Assembly: GCF_002754245.1 (NCBI RefSeq)
Contig: NZ_PEEX01000001.1
Coordinates: 4,134,001 to 4,198,000 of the forward strand
DNA length: 64,000 nucleotides
Reading direction: 5' to 3'
Source: Chryseobacterium sp. 52
Lineage (GTDB): Bacteria; Bacteroidota; Bacteroidia; Flavobacteriales; Weeksellaceae
Shown: positions 41,792 through 50,168 of the stretch, piece by piece
Numbering within the stretch: position 1 is the stretch's first letter
How the letters are laid out: each line of letters begins with the position of its first letter
Position numbers and translations under genes: made by a program
Notes under the pieces: generated by a model
What the model was told of the DNA's origin: nothing
Database searches by the model: none
What the model saw: only the letters and a program-made list of their open reading frames with translations

Positions 41792-42904
41792 TTATTCAGC
41801 AATTACTCTTACCATGCTTTTTACCATGACCAGCTTTTCCATCAGCTCTTCTCTGGAATCGGCCAGCACATTGATGTGCCCCATCTTTCTTCCGGGTTTG
41901 GTTTCAGTTTTTCCGTATAAGTGAATGTACGTTTCCGGCAGCCTAAGAACTTCTTCTATTCCCTCGTATACTACCTTTCCAGAGTAGCCTTCTTCTCCTA
42001 CAAGGTTAAGCATTCCACTGTATGTGATTGCATCCGTGTCAGCAAGAGGCAGGTTTTTCACAACCCGGTACATCTGCTCAAACTGAGAATTAGCGTTTCC
42101 TTCCTGGCTTTGGTGACCTGAATTGTGAAGTCTTGGCGCGGTTTCATTTACCCAGATTTTCCCTTCTTTATCCAAGAACAGTTCAATGGCAAAAAGCCCC
42201 GGTGAATTAACTGCATTCAGGAACTTCTCCGTAACAGAATCAATCTGCTTCTGGATCTCTTCGCTTAAAAATACAGGACAGATATTAAAGTCTAATAGGT
42301 TTAACTTAGGATCAGCTACCATTTCGGTTACCGGAAAAATATTTGTTTCACCGCTTTCATTTCTGGCAACGATTACGGAAAGCTCTTTGTAGATATCTAC
42401 AAGGCTTTCAATTACTGATGCATCTTTCCAAAGGTTTTGATAATCATCTTCTGTTTTGATCACCTGAACACCTTTTCCGTCATAACCACCCGTATTCATT
42501 TTCTGTACAAATGGCAACGGCATGATGATCTTTTCATCACTGTTCCATACCACCTGAAATTCAGGACTGGGAATATCGTGTGTTTTATAGAATTCTTTCT
42601 GAAGGATTTTCTGCTGAATCGTTTTAATGATGGCTGCATTCGGAACTACTTTTACCCCGTGTTTTTCAAGCTCTGCAAGAGCATCAGCATTTACATGTTC
42701 TATTTCAATCGTTACGACATCCTTGTCTTTTCCAAAGTTCAGTACCGTTTCATAATCGTTGAAATTTCCCTGTGTAAAGTGGGAAATATTATTGCAGGGC
42801 GCATCAGAAGCCGGATCCAGCGTATACAATTCGTCGTCATATTTCAGTGCGCTTTGTATCAGCATTCTTCCTAGCTGTCCGCCGCCTAAAATTCCTATTT
42901 TCAT
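41792..42904 (-). CDS. purK: 5-(carboxyamino)imidazole ribonucleotide synthase
   Basis: 370 residues from the ATG at 42904; an in-frame ORF to 42964 adds 20 residues without homology and is discarded because the start MKIGILGGGQLGRML is the conserved Rossmann start. PurK makes N5-CAIR from AIR, bicarbonate and ATP. The ATP-grasp fold follows: TIEIEHVNADALAELEKHGV, FVQKMNTGGYDGKGVQVIKT, FNICPVFLSEEIQKQIDSVT, GLFAIELFLDKEGKIWVNET, APRLHNSGHQSQEG. It works with PurE (34554, same strand). It follows the DUF1543 gene by 43 bp. Confidence 0.96.
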   Translation of the reverse strand: MKIGILGGGQLGRMLIQSALKYDDELYTLDPASDAPCNNISHFTQGNFNDYETVLNFGKDKDVVTIEIEHVNADALAELEKHGVKVVPNAAIIKTIQQKILQKEFYKTHDIPSPEFQVVWNSDEKIIMPLPFVQKMNTGGYDGKGVQVIKTEDDYQNLWKDASVIESLVDIYKELSVIVARNESGETNIFPVTEMVADPKLNLLDFNICPVFLSEEIQKQIDSVTEKFLNAVNSPGLFAIELFLDKEGKIWVNETAPRLHNSGHQSQEGNANSQFEQMYRVVKNLPLADTDAITYSGMLNLVGEEGYSGKVVYEGIEEVLRLPETYIHLYGKTETKPGRKMGHINVLADSREELMEKLVMVKSMVRVIAE

Positions 42905-42947
42905 TCTTACTTTTATTTTTTCTATTAGAGGTATTGGATGGAAATTC

Positions 42948-43511
42948 TTATTTGATCTTATCAATATTTAAATATCCAAGTCCCATTGTATTTTCCTGAT
43001 TTTCTGCTTCCGATTTTATCAGAACAATGGAATATTTTTCTTTCATTTTTTCCGGCAAAATATCATTGACATTGAAAATATCATCGATATCAACACCGTG
43101 CTTATCATCAACATGGCTTGCAGCCCCTTCAAAACCCATCGTTGCATAAAATTCCGTAGCTTTTGCGCGTTTAATGATTTCACCCATTGATTTCCCTACC
43201 ATCAGATGCTGTTCATGAAATTCTTCAAAAAAGCCTTTCTTATATCCTCCTAAATTAAGGAAGTAGAGTTGGTCTTCGGATGTCTGATCCGTTTTTTCAA
43301 CGATCTTCACTTCATATCCGTCTGCAAATTTCACTTCCTGATGACAATCCAGATGAATCTTTCCTTCGGCTTCTTTCCAGAAATCCTTCATATCAGGAAC
43401 GAGATCTTTAAGGTTTTCTGCGATCCCGAAAAAAACGTCATGCTGCTCGATATTCCTGCCTTTGGGCGTTGCACCGAGAATGATATAAAATAATTTCATT
43501 TCACTTTTCAT
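42948..43511 (-). CDS. DUF1543-like protein
   Basis: 187 residues from the ATG at 43511; the alternative ATG at 43499 (MKLFYIILGATPKG) is the homologous start and would give 183 residues. The family pattern is LFYIILGATPKGRNIEQHDV, LVPDMKDFWKEAEGKIHLDC-like, VEKTDQTSEDQLYFLNLGGY and MGFEGAASHVDDKHGVDIDD. The function of DUF1543 is unknown; the conserved GG(Y) and DDIFNVNDI segments suggest a small-ligand binding cytoplasmic protein. The -7 box TATTTTTG ends 5 nt before the ATG at 43511. Located upstream of purK on the same strand. Confidence 0.8.
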   Translation of the reverse strand: MKSEMKLFYIILGATPKGRNIEQHDVFFGIAENLKDLVPDMKDFWKEAEGKIHLDCHQEVKFADGYEVKIVEKTDQTSEDQLYFLNLGGYKKGFFEEFHEQHLMVGKSMGEIIKRAKATEFYATMGFEGAASHVDDKHGVDIDDIFNVNDILPEKMKEKYSIVLIKSEAENQENTMGLGYLNIDKIK

Positions 43512-43516
43512 GCCTA

Positions 43517-43524
43517 CAAAAATA
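43517..43524 (-). promoter_or_regulatory. -7 box TATTTTTG of the DUF1543 gene, 5 nt before ATG
   Basis: Minus-strand TATTTTTG (43524 to 43517) matches TAnnTTTG; five bases separate it from the ATG at 43511. If the start is 43511 the mRNA is leaderless; if 43499 the leader is about 12 nt longer. Confidence 0.45.
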
Positions 43525-43548
43525 CGTTAAATTTATCTTTTTTAAACG

Positions 43549-43580
43549 TTTGGCAGAGTACGGCAATAGTTTTATATTTG
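43549..43580 (+). promoter_or_regulatory. canonical promoter TTTG-N20-TATATTTG of the TSUP gene
   Basis: TTTG (43549-43552), 20-nt spacer, TATATTTG (43573-43580). This is the full Bacteroidota primary-sigma promoter. The ATG at 43585 lies only 4 nt beyond the -7 box, which implies a leaderless transcript. Confidence 0.7.
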
Positions 43581-43584
43581 TACC

Positions 43585-44415
43585 ATGTCAGAAATCATCA
43601 TTCTCTTCCTCGGCGCCATTTCAGCCGGTCTTTTGGGTTCACTTACGGGTTTAGGAGGAGGAGTAATCATCATTCCTTTATTGACGCTGGGTTTCGGCGT
43701 TCCTATGCATTATGCAATTGGTGCTTCTTTAATATCGGTAATCGGTACATCTTCGGGTGCTGCGGTAGCTTTTGTAAAAGAAGGTTTTACCAATATGCGG
43801 ATAGGAATGTTCCTGGAAATCGGTACTACTGCGGGAGCTATTATGGGAGCTTTGCTTTCCGGAATGCTTAATCCGAATACCATCGGGATCATCTTCGCAA
43901 GTATTCTTCTACTAACTGTTGTTTTAAATCTTAAAGGAAAACCTGACCATCAGGAACCTTTAGTAAAAGGAAGTCTCGAAGAAAAACTGAAACTGTACGG
44001 AACTTTTCCTGACAAAGGGGTTTTAAAAAGCTACTCTGCAAGAAATACGGTTCCCGGGTTTTTAATGATGATGTTTGCCGGTGCAATGTCCGGACTTTTA
44101 GGAATCGGTTCCGGTGCTCTTAAAGTTCTGGCGATGGACAATATGATGAAACTGCCATTTAAGGTTTCTACAACAACGAGTAACTTTATGATTGGGGTAA
44201 CGGCTGTCGCCAGTGCTCTGATCTACTTCCAGCGGGGTGAGATCATTCCTGTAATCGTTGCTCCGGTACTGATTGGTGTGGTGGTAGGAAGTTTCATTGG
44301 TTCAAAAACCCTGATGGTATCCAAAACAAAGAAATTAAAAGTGTTTTTTGCCATTGTGATCACTATTTTATCAGTCTATATGATGTATAACGGTATCAAT
44401 AAAAGCTTCAGATAA
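43585..44415 (+). CDS. TSUP-family (TauE/SafE) anion exporter
   Basis: 276 residues with about eight membrane helices. TSUP landmarks: ISAGLLGSLTGLGGGVIIIP at the first helix, PLLTLGFGVPMHYAIGASLI, MRIGMFLEIGTTAGAIMGAL, MSGLLGIGSGALKVLAMDNM and KVSTTTSNFMIGVTAVASAL. The family exports sulfite, sulfoacetate, taurine or other anions. Substrate here is not predictable. Its stop overlaps the ATG of a DUF1634 gene (TAATG, shared base 44415), a pairing commonly seen with TSUP proteins, so the two form a unit. Confidence 0.9.
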   Translation: MSEIIILFLGAISAGLLGSLTGLGGGVIIIPLLTLGFGVPMHYAIGASLISVIGTSSGAAVAFVKEGFTNMRIGMFLEIGTTAGAIMGALLSGMLNPNTIGIIFASILLLTVVLNLKGKPDHQEPLVKGSLEEKLKLYGTFPDKGVLKSYSARNTVPGFLMMMFAGAMSGLLGIGSGALKVLAMDNMMKLPFKVSTTTSNFMIGVTAVASALIYFQRGEIIPVIVAPVLIGVVVGSFIGSKTLMVSKTKKLKVFFAIVITILSVYMMYNGINKSFR

Positions 44416-44798
44416 TGAGAAAGAATTTTACAGATGTGGATCTGAACCGTTCGGTAGGAAATCTTCTGAGACTGGGCGTTATTTTGTCTGTGGCAACATC
44501 ACTGATCGGTTTTATCAAACTTTTTGTAGAGGGTTTTGAAATGCCTAAGAAGTATTCTTCTCTGAACATGGGAACTTCTTCTGAAAAAGTATGGGGGATG
44601 TTCTGGACTTCTTTATGCAAGGGAGAAGGAATGGCTATTATTCAGTTGGGAATCTTGTTGTTGATTTTCACCCCTTTGGTAAGAATTATTTTCGCTCTGA
44701 TCGGGTATTTAAAAGAAAAAGACTACGTATATGTAGTCATTTCTTCTATTGTTCTCGTGATTATGGCCATCAGCTTCTTTACAGGCTACGCTCACTAA
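44415..44798 (+). CDS. DUF1634 membrane protein
   Basis: 127 residues with three membrane helices (about 18-38, 73-95, 103-123). The family start LLRLGVILSVATSLIGFIKL and GMAIIQLGILLLIFTPLVRI with YVVISSIVLVIMAISFFTG match DUF1634. The DUF is regularly encoded beside TSUP transporters and may be an accessory subunit or chaperone of them. Its ATG overlaps the TSUP stop. No terminator was recognised after it; the next gene is convergent (VOC gene). Confidence 0.85.
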   Translation: MRKNFTDVDLNRSVGNLLRLGVILSVATSLIGFIKLFVEGFEMPKKYSSLNMGTSSEKVWGMFWTSLCKGEGMAIIQLGILLLIFTPLVRIIFALIGYLKEKDYVYVVISSIVLVIMAISFFTGYAH

Positions 44799-44800
44799 TT

Positions 44801-45178
44801 TTACATTTCATAAAACTCCAGCGGAAGCTGATCCGGATCCTGGGTAAAGAAAAATTCTTTTCCGGTGTATTCATCTATGCGGATGTCTTCACAGGTAAGG
44901 CCTTTTGCGATGAGTTCTTCTCTTTTGATTCCAACATTTTCCACAGAGAATGCCAGATGACGTAAACCACATGATTCAGGACGTGAAGGTCTTTGTGCTG
45001 GATCAGGAAATGAAAAGAGTTCGATAACATAATGTTCTCCGATAGCGAGATCCAGTTTATAAGACTGTCTTTCTTCGCGGTAGACTTCACGGATAATATT
45101 CAAACCTATCACTTCAGTATAAAATTTCTTTGAAACCTCATATTCAGAACATATGATGGCAATGTGGTGGATCTTCAT
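44801..45178 (-). CDS. VOC-family metalloprotein (GloA2/YaeR-like)
   Basis: 125 residues, the single-domain VOC size. Metal ligands expected in the glyoxalase fold can be read: His in KIHHIAIICS (residue 5 region), Glu in YVIELFSFPD, His in CGLRHLAFSVENV and Glu in PLEFYEM near the end. The start MKIHHIAIIC and the RIDEYTGKEFFFTQDPDQLP block fit the SMU1112c/YaeR group of glyoxalase I-like proteins, whose substrate is unsettled. Cytoplasmic. Convergent with DUF1634. Confidence 0.85.
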   Translation of the reverse strand: MKIHHIAIICSEYEVSKKFYTEVIGLNIIREVYREERQSYKLDLAIGEHYVIELFSFPDPAQRPSRPESCGLRHLAFSVENVGIKREELIAKGLTCEDIRIDEYTGKEFFFTQDPDQLPLEFYEM

Positions 45179-45237
45179 TGTACAGTATTTTAAATTCTTC
45201 AGACAGCATTATTTGATCTCCTTCTGAATCTTTTTTA

Positions 45238-45678
45238 TTATTTTATTTCTTTACAGTTCTCTTTTCTTCTTGTATCGATGATATATTGAATCTTCCAGTC
45301 ATTCTGTTGCTTAACCAACTGGAAGCTGTTGGCTCCGCAATGTGAAAATTTTCCTTTAAAATAGAATGAATACGGCGTAAATACACTGGCCAGATTTCCA
45401 TCTGTATGAACAGCATCAACCATAATCCTTTCGTCCAGGTCATCTTTTGAAAATTTGGAAATAGAGGCTATAAACTCCTGTATATTTTCATTTTTAACGG
45501 TTCCGTCTTTAGCAATACTCTGGAGGAGCGCCCCTTCTGCAAAAACAGTTTTCAGGAGTTCCGGATCGGCATTTTTCATGCCCAGAAATAAATTACGGAT
45601 CGGTTTTTCTACATCCTGATTCTGCTGTCCAAAACAGAAAGTACAGAGCAGTAATGCTGCAACAGCGAGTTTATTCAT
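45238..45678 (-). CDS. secreted NTF2-like protein
   Basis: 146 residues. Short signal peptide, cleavage near CFGQ (residue 18). The mature part follows the NTF2-like cone fold: DVEKPIRNLFLGMKNADPEL, KTVFAEGALLQSIAKDG, IQEFIASISKF, VDAVHTDGNLASVFTPYSFY, FYFKGKFSHCGANSFQLVKQ and NDWKIQYIIDTRRKENC. This is the DUF4440/SnoaL-type layout. It should be in the periplasm and bind a small ligand; function unknown. It has its own -7 box. Confidence 0.8.
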   Translation of the reverse strand: MNKLAVAALLLCTFCFGQQNQDVEKPIRNLFLGMKNADPELLKTVFAEGALLQSIAKDGTVKNENIQEFIASISKFSKDDLDERIMVDAVHTDGNLASVFTPYSFYFKGKFSHCGANSFQLVKQQNDWKIQYIIDTRRKENCKEIK

Positions 45679-45712
45679 ATTGATTTCAATTAATCTGACT
45701 CAATAAAATTAG

Positions 45713-45720
45713 CAAAAATA
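45713..45720 (-). promoter_or_regulatory. -7 promoter element TATTTTTG of NTF2-like gene
   Basis: Minus-strand TATTTTTG (45720 to 45713) fits TAnnTTTG, about 34 nt before the ATG at 45678. Confidence 0.45.
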
Positions 45721-45809
45721 TTGTAATCGATTAAAATTAACATCATTTAAAAACTGAATGATTTATAATCTCTAAAAAATACCCTATTTTTATCCGTTGA
45801 TTAGATATT

Positions 45810-46892
45810 ATGTGGGGAACTTATTTGTTTTTGATTGCATTACTGGTAGTATTAACTCTATTGCCTAAAATTCAGAATTCTCACTGGATTTTCAGAGTCC
45901 CGGAATTCGGTAAAATCCAGATTACATATGCTGTCATTTTTACTTTTATTTTGGGTTTATTGATTAATCATCCACATTCCCTTTTATATTCACAGGGTCT
46001 TTTGGTCTTGTTATTCGTTCATCATGGGGTTACGCTGATCAAATATACTCCGCTCTATCCTGTAAAAAAGCATACACAGCGCCATAAATCTTCACAAAAA
46101 CTGCATTTTATTTCTGCTAATGTTTATCAGTTTAACAGAGAATATGACCGGTTTATCAAGCTCATTGAAAAATACAGACCTGAAGTTTTTCTGACCATGG
46201 AAAGTAACGGCGACTGGGAGCGGGCAATGAAAGTTCTTGAGAAAGATTATCCGTTCCATCATAAAGTAACGCTTGAAAATACATACGGAATGCATTTCTA
46301 TTCAAAGATTGAGATCAGAAATGCACAGACTCACTATTTTGTGGCTGATGATATTCCAAGTATTGAAGTTCACCTGGAAACTGAAGATGGCTTTTCATTT
46401 GTCTTTTTCGGAGTGCATCCGCCGCCGCCAAGTCCTACGGAAGAGGAAACTTCAAAAGAAAGAGACGGTGATCTTTTAAGTGCTGCAAAACGGGTGAAAG
46501 ACCTCAATAAACCTGTCATTGTAGTGGGTGATTTTAATAATGTTGCCTGGTCAAAATCATCTATACTGTTCAGAAAAACAAGTCATTTGATAGACCCAAG
46601 AATCGGGCATTCATTTGTGTCTACCTTTCATGCCAAATACCGTTTATTGAGATTCCCTATTGATTTGATGTTCCACAGTGAAGATATTTTTATCAAAGAA
46701 TTGAAAACGCTGGAAAATTTCGGATCGGATCATCTTCCGGTATACTGTGAATTTTTTATTGATCATCACAATGATGAGCAGGAAGAACAGATTGAAGAAG
46801 CCACTCAGGAAGAAAAAGCAGAGGCTGAAGAAATGATAGAAGAAGGAAAAAAAGAGGATGGGGACCGTGATGAAGTGGTAACCGAGGGATAA
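45810..46892 (+). CDS. membrane-anchored endonuclease/exonuclease/phosphatase-family protein
   Basis: 360 residues. Three N-terminal membrane helices (about 3-20, 37-55, 58-76) then an EEP domain: LHFISANVYQFNREYDRFIK, RPEVFLTMESNGDWERAMKV (Glu for metal), KPVIVVGDFNNVAWSKSSIL (GDFN catalytic Asp/Asn) and LENFGSDHLPVYCEFFID (GSDH, catalytic Asp-His). The tail (about 325-355) is strongly acidic. This arrangement resembles membrane EEP phosphodiesterases and sphingomyelinase-like proteins; the substrate may be phospholipid head groups or nucleic acid at the envelope. Confidence 0.85.
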   Translation: MWGTYLFLIALLVVLTLLPKIQNSHWIFRVPEFGKIQITYAVIFTFILGLLINHPHSLLYSQGLLVLLFVHHGVTLIKYTPLYPVKKHTQRHKSSQKLHFISANVYQFNREYDRFIKLIEKYRPEVFLTMESNGDWERAMKVLEKDYPFHHKVTLENTYGMHFYSKIEIRNAQTHYFVADDIPSIEVHLETEDGFSFVFFGVHPPPPSPTEEETSKERDGDLLSAAKRVKDLNKPVIVVGDFNNVAWSKSSILFRKTSHLIDPRIGHSFVSTFHAKYRLLRFPIDLMFHSEDIFIKELKTLENFGSDHLPVYCEFFIDHHNDEQEEQIEEATQEEKAEAEEMIEEGKKEDGDRDEVVTEG

Positions 46893-46990
46893 GATTTAAT
46901 AGATAAAGCTCCGGCAAAGATTGCTATATGTTAATTTAAAATTCTTTATTACCCGGATTCATCATTTCTGCCCAAACCTATTGATAAAAA

Positions 46991-47016
46991 AAGAGACCGT
47001 CTTACGACAGTCTCTT
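46991..47016 (-). terminator. terminator after purA
   Basis: AAGAGACCGTC (46991-47001) pairs with GACAGTCTCTT (47006-47016) with one mismatch and a 4-nt loop. It ends the purA transcript on the minus strand and lies between convergent genes. Confidence 0.78.
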
Positions 47017-47039
47017 CTATTTTTATATTATTCTAAAGT

Positions 47040-48326
47040 TTAGAACAATTCTTTTCTGATAATGTTCTGACTTCTTTCCGGACCTACAGAAACTAGGTAT
47101 ACATTGATTCCTAAATATTGCTCGATAAACTCGATGTATTTCTGAGCCGTGTCAGGAAGTTCATCATAGCTTCTTACTTTTGTAAGGTCTTCGTTCCATC
47201 CCGGTAAATCCTGATATATTGGTTCGTAGTTATACAATTTCTCTGTTGAAGAAGTGAAATAATCAATAATTTTTCCGTCTTCAGTTTTATAATGCGTAAC
47301 GATTTTCAGGTTTTCGATTCCTGTAAGAACGTCTAATTTTGTAATAACCAGGTTGTTGATTCCATTGATCATACAAGCGTGCTTTAAAGAAACTAAGTCT
47401 AACCAACCTGTTCTTCTTGGTCTCCCTGTAGTCGCTCCGAATTCACCCCCAATCTGTCTGATTTTTTCCCCTAACTCATTGTCTAATTCAGAAGGGAAAG
47501 GTCCGTTTCCTACTCTAGTACAATATGCTTTGGCAACACCGATTAAGTTTTGAAGTGAAGTGGGTGGAACACCTGCTCCTGAACAAACTCCTCCTGTAGA
47601 TGGAGAAGATGAAGTTACGTAAGGATATGTTCCGAAGTCGATATCAAGCATCAAAGCCTGAGCGCCTTCGAACAATACGTTTTTACCGTCTCTGATCGCT
47701 TCATTCAATTCAACTTCCGTATCTACGATTCTTTCTTGAAGCTGCTTTCCGATCGCTAAATATTCGTTGTAAATTTCTTCTACGTCCAATGTTGGTTTTC
47801 CGTAGTATTTTTCAAAAAGAGAGTTTTTAACTTTTAAGTTTTTCTCAATTTTGTCTCTTAAAATCTCAGGATTTAAAAGGTCTACCATTCTGATACCGAT
47901 TCTTGCAATCTTATCTTCATAACATGGCCCGATTCCTTTTTTAGTAGTCCCGATCTGAGTTCCTCCCTGCTCTTCTTCACGATAAGTATCCAGAAGAATG
48001 TGGTAAGGCATGATGACATGCGCTCTTCTGCTGATAAAAATGTGGTCAGTTCTTAAGCCTTTGCTCTCGATCTGTCCAACCTCCTTAATGAAAGATTTTG
48101 GGTTTACCACTACTCCATTCGCAATGATACACTTCCCTTTGCACTGTAGTACTCCTGAAGGAAGAAGGTGTAAAACAAATTTCTCTTCACCTACATAAAC
48201 CGTATGACCCGCATTGTCTCCACCTTGGAAACGTACTACATAATCCGATTTAGCCGATAAAACATCAGTGATTTTTCCTTTACCTTCATCTCCATATTGA
48301 AGACCTACAACTACGTAAGTTGACAT
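47040..48326 (-). CDS. purA: adenylosuccinate synthetase
   Basis: 428 residues, the normal PurA length. It makes adenylosuccinate from IMP, aspartate and GTP, the first step to AMP. Signature blocks: VVGLQYGDEGKGKITDVLSA (P-loop-like GTP motif), RFQGGDNAGHTVYVGEEKFV, TTKKGIGPCYEDKIARIGIR, FEGAQALMLDIDFGTYPYVT, FGATTGRPRRTGWLDLVSLK. The residue set for IMP binding appears complete. A -7 box lies at 48352-48359. Monocistronic on the minus strand; the AT-rich DUF4145-SLATT island starts just upstream. Confidence 0.97.
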   Translation of the reverse strand: MSTYVVVGLQYGDEGKGKITDVLSAKSDYVVRFQGGDNAGHTVYVGEEKFVLHLLPSGVLQCKGKCIIANGVVVNPKSFIKEVGQIESKGLRTDHIFISRRAHVIMPYHILLDTYREEEQGGTQIGTTKKGIGPCYEDKIARIGIRMVDLLNPEILRDKIEKNLKVKNSLFEKYYGKPTLDVEEIYNEYLAIGKQLQERIVDTEVELNEAIRDGKNVLFEGAQALMLDIDFGTYPYVTSSSPSTGGVCSGAGVPPTSLQNLIGVAKAYCTRVGNGPFPSELDNELGEKIRQIGGEFGATTGRPRRTGWLDLVSLKHACMINGINNLVITKLDVLTGIENLKIVTHYKTEDGKIIDYFTSSTEKLYNYEPIYQDLPGWNEDLTKVRSYDELPDTAQKYIEFIEQYLGINVYLVSVGPERSQNIIRKELF

Positions 48327-48351
48327 ATTTTACTTTTATTTTAGATTCATG

Positions 48352-48359
48352 CAAAATTA
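48352..48359 (-). promoter_or_regulatory. -7 promoter element TAATTTTG of purA
   Basis: Minus-strand TAATTTTG (48359 to 48352) fits TAnnTTTG and lies 25 nt before the ATG at 48326. Confidence 0.48.
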
Positions 48360-48442
48360 CTTTTTAAAAATAGGGTGGGCAAATTATGAGGGGATTTTAT
48401 TTTTGTTTGGGGTGGAAATCATGGGGTTGAGGAAAACCACAA

Positions 48443-48472
48443 TTGATAATATTATTATAATCTTTATATTTG
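48443..48472 (+). promoter_or_regulatory. promoter TTG-N19-TATATTTG of the DUF4145-SLATT unit
   Basis: TTG (48443-48445), a 19-nt spacer and TATATTTG (48465-48472) match the Bacteroidota promoter. The ATG of the first gene is 26 nt downstream, so the island carries its own promoter. Confidence 0.6.
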
Positions 48473-48498
48473 AAATATTAACTAATATATAATGAACT

Positions 48499-49401
48499 AT
48501 GAAACAAAAATGTTTTTGTAGAAATTGCGGAGGAATAAGAAATCATAAAGAACTTCATAAAGTTGAAAGAAAAGGAAGTGACGGTGAAGGTTATTTTCAA
48601 TGGATAGACAATTATCTAATTATAGAGTGTGAAGGATGTGAAACAGTGTCTTTTTTAAATGTATATGGAAATACTGAAATGACTTATACGGACCAACAAG
48701 GTAACTTTGAATATTATGATGATGAAACTATATATCCTAACTATTTAGAAAAAAGTTCAGAAATTTCAGAAATATCTTATTTACCTCAAAAAATTAAGGA
48801 AATATATTCAGAAACTATAAAGGCTTTAAAGGCTAAAGCATTTATTTTAACAGCTGGTGGTCTAAGGGCAATCATAGAAGCAATTTGCAATGAACTTAAA
48901 ATAAAAAAGGGAAATTTAGAAGAAAGAATAAACCTTTTACATAATAAAGGTCATTTAACAATAAGTGAGTCCCATAGACTACATTCAATAAGATTTCTCG
49001 GAAACGACGCCTTGCACGAAATCGAAACACCAAAAAAAGAACATTTGTACTTATTATTAGATATTATAAATCATTTATTAACAAATTTATTTATTAATGA
49101 TGCTATAATAAAAGATAAAATTGAAACTATGGTGAATGATTTTGAAGATTTTCAAAAAATTATTCAAAATAAATTATCAAAGGATATGATTGGAAATGAA
49201 TTTACTATCTCAGAAATCCTTGGAAAATCTAAACGCCTAATTTCAAAACCTAATTTTCAAAAATTTGAACAAGATCTACAAGAAGAAATTAAAAATGGTA
49301 AATATTCTTATTTAGAATTTAATGAAGAAACAAATAAATTCACCGTTAAAGAAGTATCCAAAAAATTCAATTTTGGAGTCTATCGTAATATAAAACCGTA
49401 A
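48499..49401 (+). CDS. zinc-ribbon DUF4145 protein
   Basis: 300 residues. The N-terminus has a zinc ribbon: Cys7 and Cys10 (FCRNCGG) pair with Cys44 and Cys47 (ECEGCETV). From about residue 100 to 205 the DUF4145 helical core follows: ALKAKAFILTAGGLRAIIEA, CNELKIKKGNLEERINLLHN and LHSIRFLGNDALHEIETPKK. The late R-FLGNDALHE motif is the domain hallmark. The last 100 residues have no clear motif. DUF4145 is found in restriction and other defence-associated proteins, where its role is unproven. It is 28 bp before a SLATT-like gene with the same AT-rich codon use, so the two form one transcript. Confidence 0.85.
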   Translation: MKQKCFCRNCGGIRNHKELHKVERKGSDGEGYFQWIDNYLIIECEGCETVSFLNVYGNTEMTYTDQQGNFEYYDDETIYPNYLEKSSEISEISYLPQKIKEIYSETIKALKAKAFILTAGGLRAIIEAICNELKIKKGNLEERINLLHNKGHLTISESHRLHSIRFLGNDALHEIETPKKEHLYLLLDIINHLLTNLFINDAIIKDKIETMVNDFEDFQKIIQNKLSKDMIGNEFTISEILGKSKRLISKPNFQKFEQDLQEEIKNGKYSYLEFNEETNKFTVKEVSKKFNFGVYRNIKP

Positions 49402-49429
49402 AAATAAATTTAGAAAAACAAACTATTAA

Positions 49430-50086
49430 ATGAATAATACAGAAGAAACTCAATCTATTTTTGTAGGTTCTAAACAATATTTAGAAAAAAGTTTTTTAGA
49501 AGAATTAAATTATAAAATTTGGTCTACAAAAGGAGCTAGATTTGAAGCAGATAAAAGATTAACAATTGTTTCAAAAATGTCAAATATCAGTTTATCTATA
49601 TTATCCGCTTATTTGATAATCGCGGGATTAATATCAGTATATAATATAAATTCTGATTTAAAATTTGATTTAATCAATTATGTGGTCACTGCTTTAAGTA
49701 TAATACTTTTAGTCCTATCTCAATCTGAAAATTCTCAAAATTATAATTTAAGAGCTAAAGATTTTCATAATTGCAGCTTGGAACTTAGCCAAATATATAA
49801 TCAATTAAGAACTTTCAAAACATTATCGGATGATGCCAGTGATTATGAAAAGAAAAATTTCACAATTAAATTATCCAATGAATATCAAACAATCTTATCT
49901 AAATACGAGAATCACTTATCAATTGATTATGATAATTTCAAAATAAATCATAGAGAATATTTTAAAGAGGTCTCTAACGATAATGTGAAAAAAATGGCAC
50001 AAAGAAATTTTTGGATAAGATATGGATGGTATTCTTTAATAATTGTTCTCACTCCGATAATAATTATCATAATTTGTTTATTGTAA
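49430..50086 (+). CDS. SLATT-like two-helix membrane effector
   Basis: 218 residues. An N-terminal alpha region with LNYKIWSTKGARFEADKRL (Arg/Trp-rich SLATT start) leads into two tight membrane helices (about 53-71 and 82-98), a long helical region (LRAKDFHNCSLELSQIYNQL) and a third helix at the C-terminus (about 199-218). SLATT stands for SMODS and SLOG-associating two-transmembrane effector; such proteins are proposed membrane-disrupting effectors in bacterial conflict systems. The layout is closest to the SLATT_5 group. No SMODS or SLOG partner is present here; instead DUF4145 stands upstream in an apparent operon. AT-rich codon use matches its partner. Confidence 0.8.
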   Translation: MNNTEETQSIFVGSKQYLEKSFLEELNYKIWSTKGARFEADKRLTIVSKMSNISLSILSAYLIIAGLISVYNINSDLKFDLINYVVTALSIILLVLSQSENSQNYNLRAKDFHNCSLELSQIYNQLRTFKTLSDDASDYEKKNFTIKLSNEYQTILSKYENHLSIDYDNFKINHREYFKEVSNDNVKKMAQRNFWIRYGWYSLIIVLTPIIIIIICLL

Positions 50087-50168
50087 AAAATCACTTATAA
50101 AGTTTCTAACAATCTTTAAAAGTTTTATTAATTCTACATCTTTGATCCTCCTCCAAAACGCGCACCCC

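Noticed and set aside
42905..42964. Longer purK start
   Set aside because: The added 20 residues precede the conserved Rossmann start and are not family-like.
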